DNA from: Ophiura sarsii
Lineage: Eukaryota > Echinodermata > Ophiuroidea > Amphilepidida > Ophiuridae
Direction: 5' to 3'
DNA: 64,000 bases
Assembly (NCBI GenBank): GCA_035610835.1
Contig: CM069441.1
Span: forward strand, 84,670,677 to 84,734,676
Below, piece after piece: positions 47,971 to 60,683 of this stretch; position 1 is the first letter of the stretch; each line of letters begins with the position of its first letter. A program made the position numbers and the translations under genes. A model generated the notes under the pieces. It made no database searches, was not told where the DNA came from, and was given only the letters and a program-made list of their open reading frames with translations.

Positions 47971-48244
47971 CCGTAACCCCAGTTTAGGATTTTTGACAGG
48001 GATCACAATTTTCGAGGAAAAAACACCAACTAAATCTCCGGGAACCTGCCGGGATTCGATCCAGGGACCCTCCGTTCTCAAGCCCCACCTTCCCACCACT
48101 AAGCCACGGCCCTCAGCTACACATTCGTGCAGTATACTGCACTCATTATATAGGCTCGGTTGACTACGTCATCGAAAACCGACGGCGCATGCGTTTGGAG
48201 AGGGACTTTGGATTAGCATTTTTTAGCACTCAGGGGGGTTAGGG
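47971..48244 (-). mobile_element. TTAA-flanked element with tRNA-like core, copy B
   Basis: Right flank TTAA (48245-48248); left flank decayed to ATAA. Ends CCGTAACCCC and, inverted, CCCTAACCCC. Minus strand A box TGGCTTAGTGG (48096-48106) and B box GGATCGAATCC (48052-48062), 34 bp apart, fit a Pol III internal promoter. It lies 212 bp before ERK exon 2. Confidence 0.82.
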
Positions 48245-48445
48245 TTAATATTAACATAATAGCCCATGTATGTATAGGCCAAGTTGCACGGTAAACGAGG
48301 CAGACTTTTTAAAAAACTTTTCGATTTGGGAGAGGTGTTCTTAAACCCACTACTCCCTGGGTTATGCCATGGCCTGATGAATTTTCAGGTCATAAAAATG
48401 CTAAAACAATTTGACTCATCATTTGATACATGTATGTGTTGTTAA

Positions 48446-48598
<153 letters not shown>

Positions 48599-48797
48599 TA
48601 AATGTCATAGATAGTGTTTTTAATTTTAATGATTATATAACTTCGATTTTTGTTAAAATTATTTTTTTACCTAAATAAAATATCACAAAAATCTGCAAAA
48701 ATCAGGAAATCAGGAAATCTTTTTAAAATGTGTGACATTTTTTTACAACATTTTCAGCCAAAACACGGCTGATTTTACATGATTTGAGAAAAAAGTA

Positions 48798-49003
48798 CTG
48801 TAAAACAAGTTAATTTCTCGGCAATTTTTTTTTTGCGAATTGCTAATCATCACTAGTTTCGCGGTAACTTACATGTAATTTAGCGAACTTAAAATGTCTA
48901 CCATTACTGTCATCTTCACACACATCATTATGCGGCACTATAATTTCGCGAATTTGAGCTTCTCGCAAAATTAAATTGCTCGCCAAATTAACTTGTTTTA
49001 CAG
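48798..49003. mobile_element. TA-flanked MITE
   Basis: TA at 48796-48797 and 49004-49005. Ends CTGTAAAACAAGTTAATTT and the perfect inverse. 206 bp. Tc1/mariner-type by target. Confidence 0.85.
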
Positions 49004-49168
49004 TATCTTAAAGAAAACCCCGCGAAAAGTGGGTTGGTCGGGCACGTAAAACAGGGTTGTTTTTTCCCCCTCGTCTTAGTGCAAAACTTTTATTTATGGA
49101 AAGCAGACTTTCCTGACCCTGTTAGCCCTTTTATCCACCAGTTTTACATTGATGTTTATTTCCAGTTA

Positions 49169-49803
49169 GGCCTAGTAAAAAAATAAACATGTTTCCCGTC
49201 CCCGCCCATCTCCTTTTTGGCCGCCGCCTCCTATTTTTTACTATTTACTATTTCCGAAAATTCTGTAAAAAAATAATAATATTAATTTTTTTTATTTAAT
49301 TTTTTTTATTTTTTTATTTTTTTTAGTGATTGATCCTTTGCCCATAGGAATGGTAGGTGTAATAGAAATGCTGTATCATTTCATAGCATGTTCATGCCAT
49401 ACATGACACAGAATTATTGACATGGCTTTTCAAATAGTACCATGGGGACCGATATACCTAACTTCACGTAGCAATTGCTTGCAATTAGGGGAGCGATACA
49501 TGTAGGCCTACATCCTTTCGATCAATGATGTTTTGTTGATCATTCAACCTGAAAAATGAAGAAAACATAAAGAAACAATGTGTACTTGGCTCTATATATT
49601 AGGTAAACCTTTTCATATTTGTATTCCTCTGGCAATTAGAGTGGAAAATCCTGTTTAGGAGTGTCTGCAACACAGTCAGTTGGTCACTTTCGACTTGGCG
49701 GCCATCTTGAAAAAATAGCAAAAAATGGGTAAATAGTAAGACCCTCCCTCCTCCTTTTTTTAAAAAGTCCGGACGGGAAACATGTAATTTTTTTTACTAT
49801 GCC
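49169..49803. mobile_element. Harbinger-type MITE
   Basis: Ends GGCCTAGTAAAAAAATAAAC and, inverted, GGCATAGTAAAAAAAATTAC, both continuing ATGTTTCCCGTCC. Flanks TTA (left) and TAA (right), so the duplication is imperfect. No transposase. Confidence 0.75.
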
Positions 49804-50086
49804 TAATATGTTTTCATTTTTTATTTGTCTCATTGTTATGTATTTTGTGCAATGCCTGCGGATGATAGTACAATGTAAAAGGCCCATTGCCTACTCCATC
49901 CTTTAGTCTGGCTTTATCTTTAAGCTTTTCAATGTTGTTTTAATGTTTATCAATAAAATTGGAATGATAAAAAAAATACAAGGTTAGGGCCTATATTCAC
50001 GATGCTGATGTCAACTTGGGGAGTGGGCAATGTCAACCTCTAAATATCCCTCTCTTTTCATTCTTGTGAGGAGGTACCAGTATATA

Positions 50087-50755
50087 CAGGCCTAGAAATT
50101 CACGCCACAATGCGAATCCATTCAGCTTTTTGCAGAAGATTGACGCGAGAATCCAGATTTTACCTTTCGAATTTGGCACCGGCATGACCTGGGTATTTTA
50201 AATTGCAATGCAGTTTTATGGATGGTATTTCGGGTAATTTTGTACCCGGGTAGTAGGCCTACGGGTACCCAAATTTGAGCGGGTAAACGCTGTTAAACAT
50301 TTGATCTGATTTTTGCTGATAATAACACTGATCATTTCGATTGTACTATCAATATTAAAAACCTGTGGCAAATAGCCACGTGATCATGATGATTAAAAAT
50401 TACGATAATGTTTCTAGAAAGTAAAATCATAAATTTGTAAACTTAAATCAGATAGAAACAGCCCATATTTATAACAGTGTATGTAATTGGGCCAGCCAGC
50501 GGAAGCATTGCGGTAAATAACCAATCAACAAGACAGAAAGTCCTCCAGGGCCACGTGGGAAAAAAGAGTAAACAATTATCGGAGATTACTGCACTGAAAA
50601 CACAGATCGGTATTATAAAAGCGTTGTCATGTTTTGTAGTTTTTTTGTAGGACTTAGAGCTTGCTACGCGAATCCAAATGGATTCTTGTGAATAAAAGTT
50701 TGAACGAATTTTTGCACAAATGGATTCACGGATTTGAATCAAATTTCTAGGCCTG
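50087..50755. mobile_element. hAT-type MITE
   Basis: Ends CAGGCCTAGAAATT and, inverted, CAGGCCTAGAAATTTGATTC. Flanks AGTATATA and AGTATAAG (6 of 8 identical). GCGAATCCATT-like words lie inside both ends. Non-coding. Confidence 0.72.
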
Positions 50756-51092
50756 AGTATAAGAATAGAATAATATCAGATTCCGATAGTAGTAATATTG
50801 TTCTCTCCTAGCCGAGATTGAAGCACAACTCAAAAGCCCGAAGTCATGGATGAAAGCCAGCAATATGACAGACAGTAATATATTCAATGTGTGTGTGTAC
50901 ATGTATGTGCTCAAAACATGTACATTAAAATGCATCTTGACTCTTGAGCCAGTGAAACAGTTGCAATATAGACACATTCAAATGAATTCTCTTTAGCCCA
51001 TCATGTGCTAGCTCAAATGGCAGCGCAAAAGAGATCAGAAAGAGGCTTGCCAATAATGCCAGCAGAAACAAATGTTTTGAATCTATATGTAA

Positions 51093-51407
51093 GGCCAAAT
51101 TAAATTAATTGTTTGTCTCAAAGCTCCCGCGCGCGTTAGTTTATTGATGCGCATTAGAAAAACAAAAATCTAAAAAAAACTTCCTTCTTTTTTTTTCTTC
51201 TTTTTTTTTCAAAAAAAAAAATCCCCAAATTTCACAGATTTTTCAGATTTTCATTGATCACATCATCTTAAATACAAAAGTTCACTTTTACAAGGATTTC
51301 AATGTTTTATATTTAAAAAAAAAAAAACTTGGAAAAAAACCCCGCATTCCGCATTAGTTTTACAACAGGAGAGGAGCTTTGAGACAAACAATTAATTTAA
51401 TTTGGCC
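51093..51407. mobile_element. Harbinger-type MITE, same family as 58623-59037
   Basis: TAA at 51090-51092 and 51408-51410. About 36-bp perfect inverted ends start GGCCAAATTAAATTAATTGT and include GTTTGTCTCAAAGCTCC. 315 bp. Confidence 0.9.
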
Positions 51408-51801
51408 TAAGGACAAACTATTGTTTGCCTAATGTACTGGTGCAGGTTACCATGTATAGGATCAACGAATACACTTATGCCACTGTATCTATTGATAAAT
51501 GAAGTACAGCTACACCATACTCTATATAACTTAATAATTTTAAAGATTCTCAACTGTATAATTCTGTTTACCCTAAGCCTGTCATAATCTCAATCTCAAT
51601 ATGAGCTATAATACTTCAGCCAGTTTTGCTCTTGAATATCCATACACACATCTCGGATTTGAATTATTATTAAAATGCTTCTATGAAATAAAGAGATTGT
51701 TTTTGTAAACGTGACTAGATTTTGATTTATGCAGTTTTTTTAAAAATCCGCTTAAAAGCATATTTTTCTAGTGTGATGTTATTAAGTATCAATTACGATT
51801 A

Positions 51802-52105
51802 GGCCAACAACAAAAAAAGTTGACTTGCCCTTTCCGACCGACCTGAATTTTCGGAAATCTAGGGTCGCTATTTTTTTATTTTTTTATTTTTTTATTTTTT
51901 CTAAGTTTAAATTTTTTTTTGAAAGAAGCACACAACAATTAAGAAAGATGAAATGTGTTTTTGTCAAATTTTTTTCTTCTTTAAAACGTGTTTTTGTGTA
52001 GTAATCTCCCTGTAAAATTTAAACAAATTTTTTTTTTTAAATCCGACCGTCCGACCCAGACTCCTGGCCCTGAAAGGGCAAGTCAATTTTTTTTTTTTTT
52101 TTGCC
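51802..52105. mobile_element. Harbinger-type MITE
   Basis: TTA at 51799-51801 and 52106-52108. Ends GGCCAACAACAAAAAAAGTT and, inverted, GGCAAAAAA..., both continuing TTGACTTGCCCTTTC. 304 bp. Confidence 0.85.
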
Positions 52106-52118
52106 TTATAATGATATA

Positions 52119-52272
52119 CAGGGCTGGATAAATGTTTATTTCCCAGGAAGCAAACACAATTTCCCAGAAAGAAAGCTAGTATTTCTTAATTTGGAAATAA
52201 GCAAAATCTCCCTCCAAATACTCAAATTTCCTGGGAATGAGATTACCTAATTCCCCATTTTTCCCAGGCCTG
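52119..52272. mobile_element. Small hAT-like MITE
   Basis: Ends CAGGGCTGG and, inverted, CAGGCCTGG. The flanks are AT-rich (ATGATATA/GATATATA), so the duplication is uncertain. TTTCCCAGGAA-like words recur inside. Confidence 0.5.
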
Positions 52273-52838
52273 GATATATATACCAACTATTATATTATAA
52301 ATAATCATGGTTATAAGGCGACAAAGAAGGCGACCCACTTTTTGCTTTTTTCACTAATTTTTTTCTTTTCTTTTTTCTTTCTCAAATCATGAAAATGTTC
52401 TCACTAATTTGTAAACAAAAATGTGGCTAAAAATCTGTCGACACATTTTTTTCACATATTATTATATTAACAAAATTCCAGATTTTTTGCAGATTTTTGT
52501 GAAAACACAAATATGATGGTTATCACTATCAGGTTATAAATATAATGTAGTAATTTGATTGGTGTGAAATGTGTGATAAAAGGAAAATAATAAGTTGTTA
52601 CAAAAGGAGTGTTTTTTTCTCCATAAAGCATCAGGATATTTAAAAATAAGTCAAAATATTATATCGGCAGAAAGGATTAAGAGGAAAAGGATGTAATTTA
52701 TGAATAAGCACTTTTAGATTAAAATGGCATGGATACACCACCCTGATTTGATTGTTTTAACAGATTATTTCACCGGTCTCCTTGTTCTACATTATCATAT
52801 TTCATCAATAATCTGTTTTTGTGTGTTTTTTTCTACAG

Positions 52839-52894
52839 ATTATCAACATCCAAGATATTATCAATTCTCCAACGTCAGACGATATGAAAGATGT
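52839..52894 (+). CDS. MAPK1: ERK MAP kinase, coding exon 3
   Basis: 56 bp after TTCTACAG, encoding IINIQDIINSPTSDDMKD plus two bases of the next Val codon, then a GTATCC donor. It continues exon 2 exactly (HEN/IINIQ) and leads into the hinge region. The phase-2 end inside Val101 matches the boundary of vertebrate MAPK1 coding exon 2. Reading past the donor gives PLLCLLS, not ERK-like, which supports the splice. The next exon, with the hinge and catalytic loop, was not found before 64000. Confidence 0.92.
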
Positions 52895-52946
52895 GTATCC
52901 TTTATTATGTTTGCTTAGTGCTGTGCTGGTACGCAAGATAGGCAAG

Positions 52947-53411
52947 ATATTTATATAATATTTAATGGCTTCGAGTCTGATACAAGAATATATTGCACGA
53001 ACTATAAAAATATTGCACGAGTCGGTACGAAAGGCTAGTGCTATATTTTTATACGAGTGCAATATATTCTTGTGTCACACGAAAATATAACATTCATTAT
53101 TATTATTATTATTATTTATAACAGACTGTTTTGATATAAAAAGAACACATTATCCCAAACTGACCTAAATGTCAGCGCGATTGAAGCGCCAATCTAAAAA
53201 AATGTACCCAATGGCGCATTATCGAACATACTCAAATGCACATATTCTGTGCCACACAATACTTGTTATTATTATTTACATCAGGCTTTTCAACGGTAAA
53301 ATAAAACTGCGTATTAAAGTATGAACTCATCTCTGACTCTTGTAATATTTTTATAGCTCGTGCAATATATTCTTGTATCACCCTCAAAGCCATTCAATAT
53401 TATATAAATAT
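52947..53411. mobile_element. Inverted-repeat element beside ERK exon 3
   Basis: Arms of about 70 bp start ATATTTATATAATATT and contain ATACAAGAATATATTGCACG in both orientations. A (TTA)n run lies at 53097-53115. It begins 52 bp after the exon 3 donor. Confidence 0.82.
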
Positions 53412-56400
53412 TGTTCTCATCCAGGTACTTTTGGTGCACAATATTCAATTCACCATTTTTCATCCAATCTGTCTTTGCATTTGACATGTGAATTGCTTGA
53501 TGAGTCTTAGAAATTATATTTGCAATGTGTGTATCAAGACCTTAGTATGATCCAAATATACCAACTGCATACATAGTCTGTATTTATTGTCTTGCTTGGT
53601 GAGGCATCATCTAGATTTTCTGTCATTTTGCCAACAATTTTAAGCATAGAATATTTTAAAGTACCTTTAATGTGCATTCAACAATGCCCCTGGATAAAAC
53701 CAACGCTTATATTCTGGGAGATATGTAGTAGGGAAAAAAGTGACTTTTTAATAAACTGTGCAACACCTTTTTATATTAAAACAGTCATCTCTGGGTTGAT
53801 ATTCGTTGGCTCCTTGGATTCAAAAAAGTATGTCTGATAGTGCTACCGATAAATCAACATTGCATACTAGTACAAATGCACAGCTTGATGTAATAAAAAT
53901 GAGTTTGTACATTTAATGAGATTTTGTTCATGTACATTAATTAAATCAGGCATGTCATGGAGTAAACATTTTATTTAAATTTGAAAGTGGGTCCAAGCAT
54001 GGTTAGTACGGGTCATGGAAAACCTGGAAAGTCATAGGTTTTTTGCATTTGCATTTTCAGGGCCTTGAAAGTCATGAAAGTCTTCACCTTTAAGTCATGG
54101 AAAGTCATTGAATTTGCAAGATCTGAAAGCAAATATAGATAGAAAAACTGATTGAAACTCAGCTCAATGCCATTAAAAATGCATAAGTGAGTCAGAGAGA
54201 TGAAAATGTCATGGAAAAATCATTGAATGCTTGTTGGAAATGTCATGGCAAGTCATGGTAAGTAACGAGGTGTACTAAACCCTGTTTAGGTAGTCATGTG
54301 TGCAAATGGTGACGATGCATAACCAACAAGGAATAGTGCATTGTCCCATAATACAGGATGTTCAGAAAAAGATAAGGGCACCATGTTAAAATGAGTGAAA
54401 TCCTTGAAAAGCAAAGCTGAGACTTATAAAGCAATTTGTTTGATACTAAATACAGCGGAGGGAATAACATCTAAGACTAAGTGGGACAGACTCTTTCGCC
54501 CAACAGATTTTACTGGGAGAAGAAATAACTTTGAATAACTGATTGAAATATAATACATTTTAAACAAAGAGAACAATATTAGGCCTTTTTAAGCCTTTTA
54601 GTACAAGGAATAATCTGTATTAACCCGCTGCCCCTGTGCCACCACGGGGCCAATACCCGGCTAGGGCCCCTTTAGACAACATATTCTTGTGAAATTATAT
54701 ACCAATATGTCTTACAAGAAATATTCCCCGTCATGTTACTGTTCATATTTTCACCGCTGCATGGCGTGTTTGTAAATGGGTAGTTTTTTCCAACTCGCAT
54801 CACATAAATTGTAAGGAATCCGCACTCAACTGGTTAACATCTATAAAAAAAACCTTTTTTTTCTCTTCCAATATCATGTTTGGTTTTATAGTATTATCCA
54901 TGTCTTGGCTTTTCAAATTCATTTGTTGGTGTTTCAGTAATGATATTCCAACTAATCTGACAATACTGTGTGTTCTTACTTTTGATACGCTTCGTATGAA
55001 TAAAGGCCTTAAATCAGTTTCTGAATTGATAATAAGATAACTTAAAAGGCACAGAACGGACATTGGTCTGTTATCTATTTTTGCCAATGGAACTACCTAT
55101 AAAATGACCATTTCCTGCCATGATTTCCCACACAAGGAGATAGATATACACTTATTTTAGTTGAATTAATCTATAAATAGCTCCAAAATGTTTTAGGTGT
55201 AACTGATGACAAGATCTTCAATGTTGTCTTCCTCGTTGTCGTTCTATGGATCATGGCTGATTCTATGTGAACCAATTAATGATGGAGCGCCATCGTTGTC
55301 TATTTTGTGACATGCGATGTGCAGAGATGAGATAGACCTGTAGCTGCCATAACGCTGTCAGTTCAACGGAGCTTTGGTCTGTCACGTTTATGCATTCCTT
55401 CAATAGCTCCTTGAGTTATCACCCTTTCTAGGTTTGTCACCTTCGCTTCTAGTAATATGTATTGCAGTTTGTTGCGCTCTATTACACAGAAAAGTGTGGT
55501 CCCCACTCGGGCTTCTGACAAACTCATTGGTCTTATCATCTTATGCTCTTTCCATGATCTGTCTTATCTGCTATTTTGAACAAGTTCTTGAAAATCATCA
55601 ATTTCACTCCAAAAAAAGAAGAAGAAAGAACAAGGGGCCGCCTGCAGTGCGGATGTAATGTAACACTTGCTCTGTATTCGAGAGTATGTATATATAATAT
55701 TTATTATTGTCACAGATCCTACTTTAGGTATCTCTGTCAATTTGATGTAATTAGCGCAGTTTAGCAAAAGTAGATAACAGTGGAGTGAATTAGGACTAAT
55801 AATTCCATGTCCATTGCTTTTGAGAGACTCCCCCCCCCCCGTCCAGGTCTGTCCTATATTTTGACGTCAGACACGGAAAGTAAAAGGCCCTTGGATAATG
55901 CGAAAATCTTATAATATATTCAACAAGAGGTTGGCACCATGTATGCATTTATGCATGGCACGGACACAAAATGTCATGACAATTTGTATCGCCGCGAGAT
56001 AAATATCACCTAAATCCACTACCTCTCATTTGAACACATGACGTATGGTTCAATGTAAACCATTGTAAGGTGACTACGTAGATCAGGTTTTAAATGGCAT
56101 CCAAGTGTACATTGTACTATGCAACTTAAAACTGCAACAATACAAATCTTTAGTGTCAATTTAGGAGATATACATCCAAGTACATGTACACAGCCAACAA
56201 AATAAATGTTGGGTCAGTAATATCTGTTGACTTATGGGCTTGTCGGTCCTCCAGGCTTTTCATATCTGACGTCAAAGAAAATAGGAGGTACTTGGCGATA
56301 CAATGAGGAGCCACCTGAGACATCGCTTTAGATAAATTTAAAATGGGTAGAACTATTATTATAGGCCCTGTATCATAGCTGCCATTTGATGTGTTCTATG

Positions 56401-56475
56401 TGGCAACCCAAATTTCAGATGGGTCGTGAGAGTACATGAGTCGGTTGTTTGACTGAGGGAGAGGCGATTCATTAA

Positions 56476-56722
56476 CCCTAACCCTACCAAATACCACAAA
56501 ATATCTTCCAGCGCATGCATGGACGGTGTACGATGACGCAATCAACCGAGCCTGTATAGTGAGCGCAGTAAACTGCGCGAATGCGAAGCTGATAGTCGTG
56601 ACTTGTCTATGCGGGCTGATGTGTGGATCGATTCCCGGTTGGGGAGCAGCGATTTATTGGTTCATCTTATCCCCGTCCCGTCTCCCTGTTTTTGTTAAAA
56701 AAACAGGGTGGTCGGTTTAGGG
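56476..56722 (+). mobile_element. TTAA-flanked element with tRNA-like core, copy C
   Basis: TTAA at 56472-56475 and 56723-56726. Ends CCCTAACCCTACC and, inverted, CCCTAAACCGACC. CAACCGAGCCTGTATA and the B-box region GGATCGATTCCC match the inverse of copies A and B. The A box is degenerate here. Confidence 0.82.
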
Positions 56723-57258
56723 TTAAGGATTCTGTACCTTGAGAACTGCTATTGTAAATGGCAAGAGGTATAATGACCTCAGATATAATGGACACACGGC
56801 AGCTTCTATACAAGATAACACAGACGGTGTTTTCCCTTAGGATAGTATCTGCTTGTAGCTCACTTTACCTTTTACAGCGATATTTTTATTGCTAGCTTTC
56901 TAAAAAATAAATTGATTTTCACTAACCCATGGCAAAGATATGCTTGTATTGTGTATGGGTCCTTACGATTAAAATAAATTCTTGGCCAAGACAGTCTATT
57001 CCTTGCACTATTGCATCAAGATTGCTGCTAAAAGGTTGGTTGGTCTTGTGGAGCAAATTATGCATTAGGGCCACCTTTGAATTGTTCAGTAAATATTTAT
57101 TTGCAAGCTCCAATATTGTTCATATTGTATTTTGTTCGTGTGTTTGTTGGATGCGTAGACTTTCAAGAGTCACATTTTCAAGAGATGTTATACAAGTGAT
57201 ATATTCAGAATAAAATGGAAAATGTATTAGTCAGTATAGTATTCACAGCAGTGAACAT

Positions 57259-58130
57259 CAAGGGTAGCATTCTGACGCGCCTGCGCGTGTCCTAGACCTC
57301 TCATTTTCTTGTTTTGACGCGTCAAGTTTCAAATTGAAAAGACTTACGGGTCCCGATCAAAATTGCAGGGCCCCTTAAATTTGATGATGTATGGAAATTG
57401 AAACCGTAAGAGATTCTGTAAATTGAATGTTCATCCATCGCTCACAATATAAATTCGTTTAAACTGTCCGTAAAAAAGTAAAATGAAAATTGAAAATCAA
57501 ACATTTATAAATCGCCAGCAAATTGTGTTCCGCAAAAGTTTCAATGATACATTCCATAATTTTCTTCTACTGATTTCACGTGGTCACAAAATAGGTATCG
57601 CAGTCTGCGTATCTGTGTTAGCGACTGTATAACACCTTGGGGTCACAGTTCAAATTTAACCATCTCTGTACAAGACAGAGCATGAACGATGTGTTTGTAA
57701 CAGCATAATGAATAATGGCGAAACGTGTGTGCCGTTAAATCAATTTTCGTACATGCTTCGTTTGCTACTGTATACAAAAGATCCATGGATAAAACGTAAA
57801 CATCAACATGGCTCCTCCAAAAAAAAGGATACAGTTTAAATGGGTAGAGATTGACGGCGAGAGGATGTGGTGTAAATTATGCACTGAAGCTACTGCAAGA
57901 GGCTTCAAAATTCAAAGCCAAGAGTAAGAATGCTCATACCCCTAACCAAACGATACGTCATTGTGTGGCCTCTTCTAATTTCGCTAAATCAGTTTTGACT
58001 ATTTTCAAAGACTCAAACTTCAGGACCCCTAAATTTTTTTGGGGACCCCTTAAATTTGTGTTTTGCAGTCCTAAAGGGTCCTGAAAAAGAAATCATGGGA
58101 CCCCTCACATTTTTGATCCAGTGCTACCTG
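57259..58130. mobile_element. hAT element with a BED-finger transposase remnant
   Basis: 8-bp flanks GTGAACAT (57251-57258) and GTGAACGT (58131-58138), 7 of 8 identical. Ends CAAGGGTAGCA and, inverted, CAGGTAGCA. GGACCCCT-rich inverted segments lie near both ends. It contains the short coding remnant at 57808-57927. Confidence 0.75.
57808..57927 (+). pseudogene. Start of a BED-type zinc finger (hAT transposase-like), broken
   Basis: The ATG opens a 39-codon frame beginning MAPPKKRIQFKWVEIDGERM then WCKLC, then a TAA. A basic start, an aromatic W..ID and a WCxxC pair are typical of BED zinc fingers at the N-terminus of hAT transposases and their domesticated relatives. In the +1 frame just downstream the reading KSKNAHTPNQTIRHCVASSN and LTIFKDS resembles the rest of such a finger. 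However, the expected histidine is replaced by Phe, so the finger is frameshifted and damaged. Assignment is by pattern only. Confidence 0.5.
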
Positions 58131-58227
58131 GTGAACGTCCTCAATATATGAAGCTGATCATGAAGATTCAAACACTGCACAATTATAACAGAGTTTCTGG
58201 TGATCCCCAAATGTAAATATTGTTTAA

Positions 58228-58450
58228 CACTTTCCACGCGGCTATTATGTTACCATATATAATACAAAACAGATTTTTCAGAAACCTTTCCCAACTTTCA
58301 AAGTCTATCTCAAAATTTACTGAACCAATACTAGGCATATTTGTACTTGTTTCAATGCACTTCACATGGTGATACCAAATAATATGGTAACCAAATTCAA
58401 CAATTTTGACATTTTTGTGAAATTTTGGAATTTTGTCTGGAGATGCCGTG
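58228..58450 (-). repeat. Relative of the 11366-11582 element
   Basis: Begins CACTTTCCACGCGGC after TTAA (58224-58227). On the minus strand it shares GCATTGAAACAAGTACAAA and ATTGGTTCAGTAA with the 11366 copy. The far end is not defined. Confidence 0.65.
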
Positions 58451-58622
58451 TTTAGATACACGTTTCCATAAGGATTCACTGGAAATAAAATCAGGTCAAG
58501 CAAATCCATTTGGCCTCATTTTCAGGAGCTGAATCAACTGTCATAAGTCGCTCACATCCATGTACAAAAAAAAAAAGCATTGCATCAGGGAATTCTTTAA
58601 TAAGAATACTTCACTGCCATAA

Positions 58623-59037
58623 GGCCAAACAAAAAAATAGGTTTGTCTCAAAGCTTGCGCGCGCATTGGTTTTAAAATGCCAAAATACCGCGTCTGAAAT
58701 GCAGGAAATTGTAAAATCTATTTTTTTTTTCCTTACAAATTTTTATTTCGAGTTTTTATTAAAATTATCGGCATATTTTCCTTTTCTCAAACTTTTACAT
58801 GACTCAGTTCTTCATAAAACGCTGCACAATTGTTCTTTACACAACTACATCACAATATTCATTTCAAATAGAAAAAACAATATCAGAAAGTGTCAACGGT
58901 TGCAAATAGTAGGAGTAAAAGTTGAGACACAAATAAAATAAAAAGTTTTAAAAAAAAATGGAAGACAAAAAACCGCGCGCGTCGCCCGATTTTGAAGCCT
59001 TCGCAAGCTTTGAGACAAACTTTTTTTTTTTTTTGCC
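58623..59037. mobile_element. Harbinger-type MITE, same family as 51093-51407
   Basis: TAA at 58620-58622 and 59038-59040. Left end GGCCAAACAAAAAAATAGGT then TTGTCTCAAAGCTTGCGCGC; the right end is the inverse. 415 bp. Confidence 0.87.
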
Positions 59038-59715
59038 TAATCAAGTTGATCTCCTGATTTTACTCAGTACGGCGCAAGCCACGGACTAACTGAGTTGTAA
59101 CATTGATGAGCTGCCGACTGCCATGGCTGATCTTTAGGTCTAGATCTCCCCCGAATCACAAGTCGTGCCTTGCAAGAACTCTGCTAAATGAATGTACATA
59201 ATTTCCTAAGCGTCTATATAAATCCTCTACCACAAAAGTGATTTAATCAAGCGCTGAAAAATAAAAGGGTTAACTTTCCCGGCCAATAATTGTGTTTATA
59301 GAAAAAGAAGAAAGAAAAAAATGATCCAATGCCATGCTGCGGTTGAAAATGAGGTTTATTTTTATGGCAACATATTCACGATTACTCCATTTCGCTTTAC
59401 CTGTCATCACACTCGATCAATGTATTCTCCAACATCCGAGACAACTGTAGGAGTTTTATTTGATTTCTAACATCGCTGGTGACCTAATTCTACATCTAAA
59501 TGGAAAATCTAGGGACGGTTTAATTTAAACCGTGTCATCTCTCATCAGATGAATAGTCCTTGTTTGATATTGATTGTCTACTGATCTATGAAATGGCATG
59601 TTTTTTGAGCATCATCACACTTCTTGAAATCAAGGCTCCAAGATTGCAATTGAAGATATGGGACTGAAACATTGTACATGATTATGATATATAAATAAAA
59701 GGAAAAAATGTACTT

Positions 59716-59955
59716 AAGGTCCCAGTATCGTCAAATACTGGAACATAAAAGTTGCCCGTATCGGTCGATACTGATACGATTTTACACTGTTCTAGTCGAT
59801 ATACTGGAACACCAAATTGTGTTCCAGTACCGAGTGTTCCAGTGTCGCCTGATACTGGAACATTTTATATGTGCCAGTATCGGCCGATACTGGAACACTG
59901 ACTTTGTACCAGTATCGAACGATTCTGGGTGTTCCAGTATCGGACGATACGAGTA
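59716..59955 (+). repeat. Array of CCAGTATCGNNCGATACTGG palindromes
   Basis: CAGTATCGGCCGATACTGG-like palindromes, or half-sites GTTCCAGTATCG, recur about every 40 bp with substitutions at the centre (TC, GT, GC, AA, GA). No coding. Confidence 0.85.
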
Positions 59956-60230
59956 CAGTCCAGAATCTGGGATCTAGAGTACGCTTTTTCTAAATAAAAT
60001 GTGTCTTTATATTTTAATTACATAATGTTTTAAAGTTTTGTCTTAATTTACTTGGTCTGATTAGCAAGGTTGTGACATTTGGACTTGCGACTGGACTTTT
60101 AAACATTATGCCCAATGCCTAATGACTTGGTCCCATTGAAAAATACATGGACATTTACTTGAGTGAATTGACTTGTGACTTGAGGTTTAGTATCTTTAAT
60201 GTGACATGTGATACTCGAGGGCAGGCTCCA

Positions 60231-60683
60231 CTCGAGGGCAGGCTCCTGTTAGCGCGCGTCGTTGCGTCCAGATGCCATTTTGATTCCAGTTGGACGCGCA
60301 AGTTCCCGAAAACTCAAAAATAAAAAAGTTTGACCAAAAAAAAGAAAACAAATTGTAGGCTAAATCACTCTTAATCAATACAAATTTATAGTGGAGATTC
60401 TGGAAATGGGTTTATTTAGTCAAATCTGTGCATTTTCTTACACACTTATGCTTGATAAAATGTAATTTTCGCTGCGGATTTTCATTTCCGGGTTTATCGG
60501 CCGGCGAGCCGCCATCTTGGATTTAAGTTGCAACACGTCGGATGAAGTCAGACACAATTCAACAATAGATGGCGCCCTAACAATCGGCCCATGGACGCAC
60601 ACGTTTCCGTTTGGACGCAATTTTTTGCCACCTCGTCGGCAAACTTGCGTTTTTCAAACCTTAACAGGAAGCCTGCTCGAGGG
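60231..60683. repeat. Inverted-repeat element, CTCGAGGGCAGGCTCCTGTT ends
   Basis: The left end CTCGAGGGCAGGCTCCTGTT is matched inverted by AACAGGAAGCCTGCTCGAGG at the right. A second partial copy of the left end lies at 60213-60230. CGTTGCGTCCAGATG and CCGTTTGGACGCAAT are inner inverted words. Confidence 0.7.

Noticed and set aside
50443..50742. 99-codon minus-strand frame
   Set aside because: It lies inside the hAT-type MITE at 50087-50755 and has no transposase-like motif.
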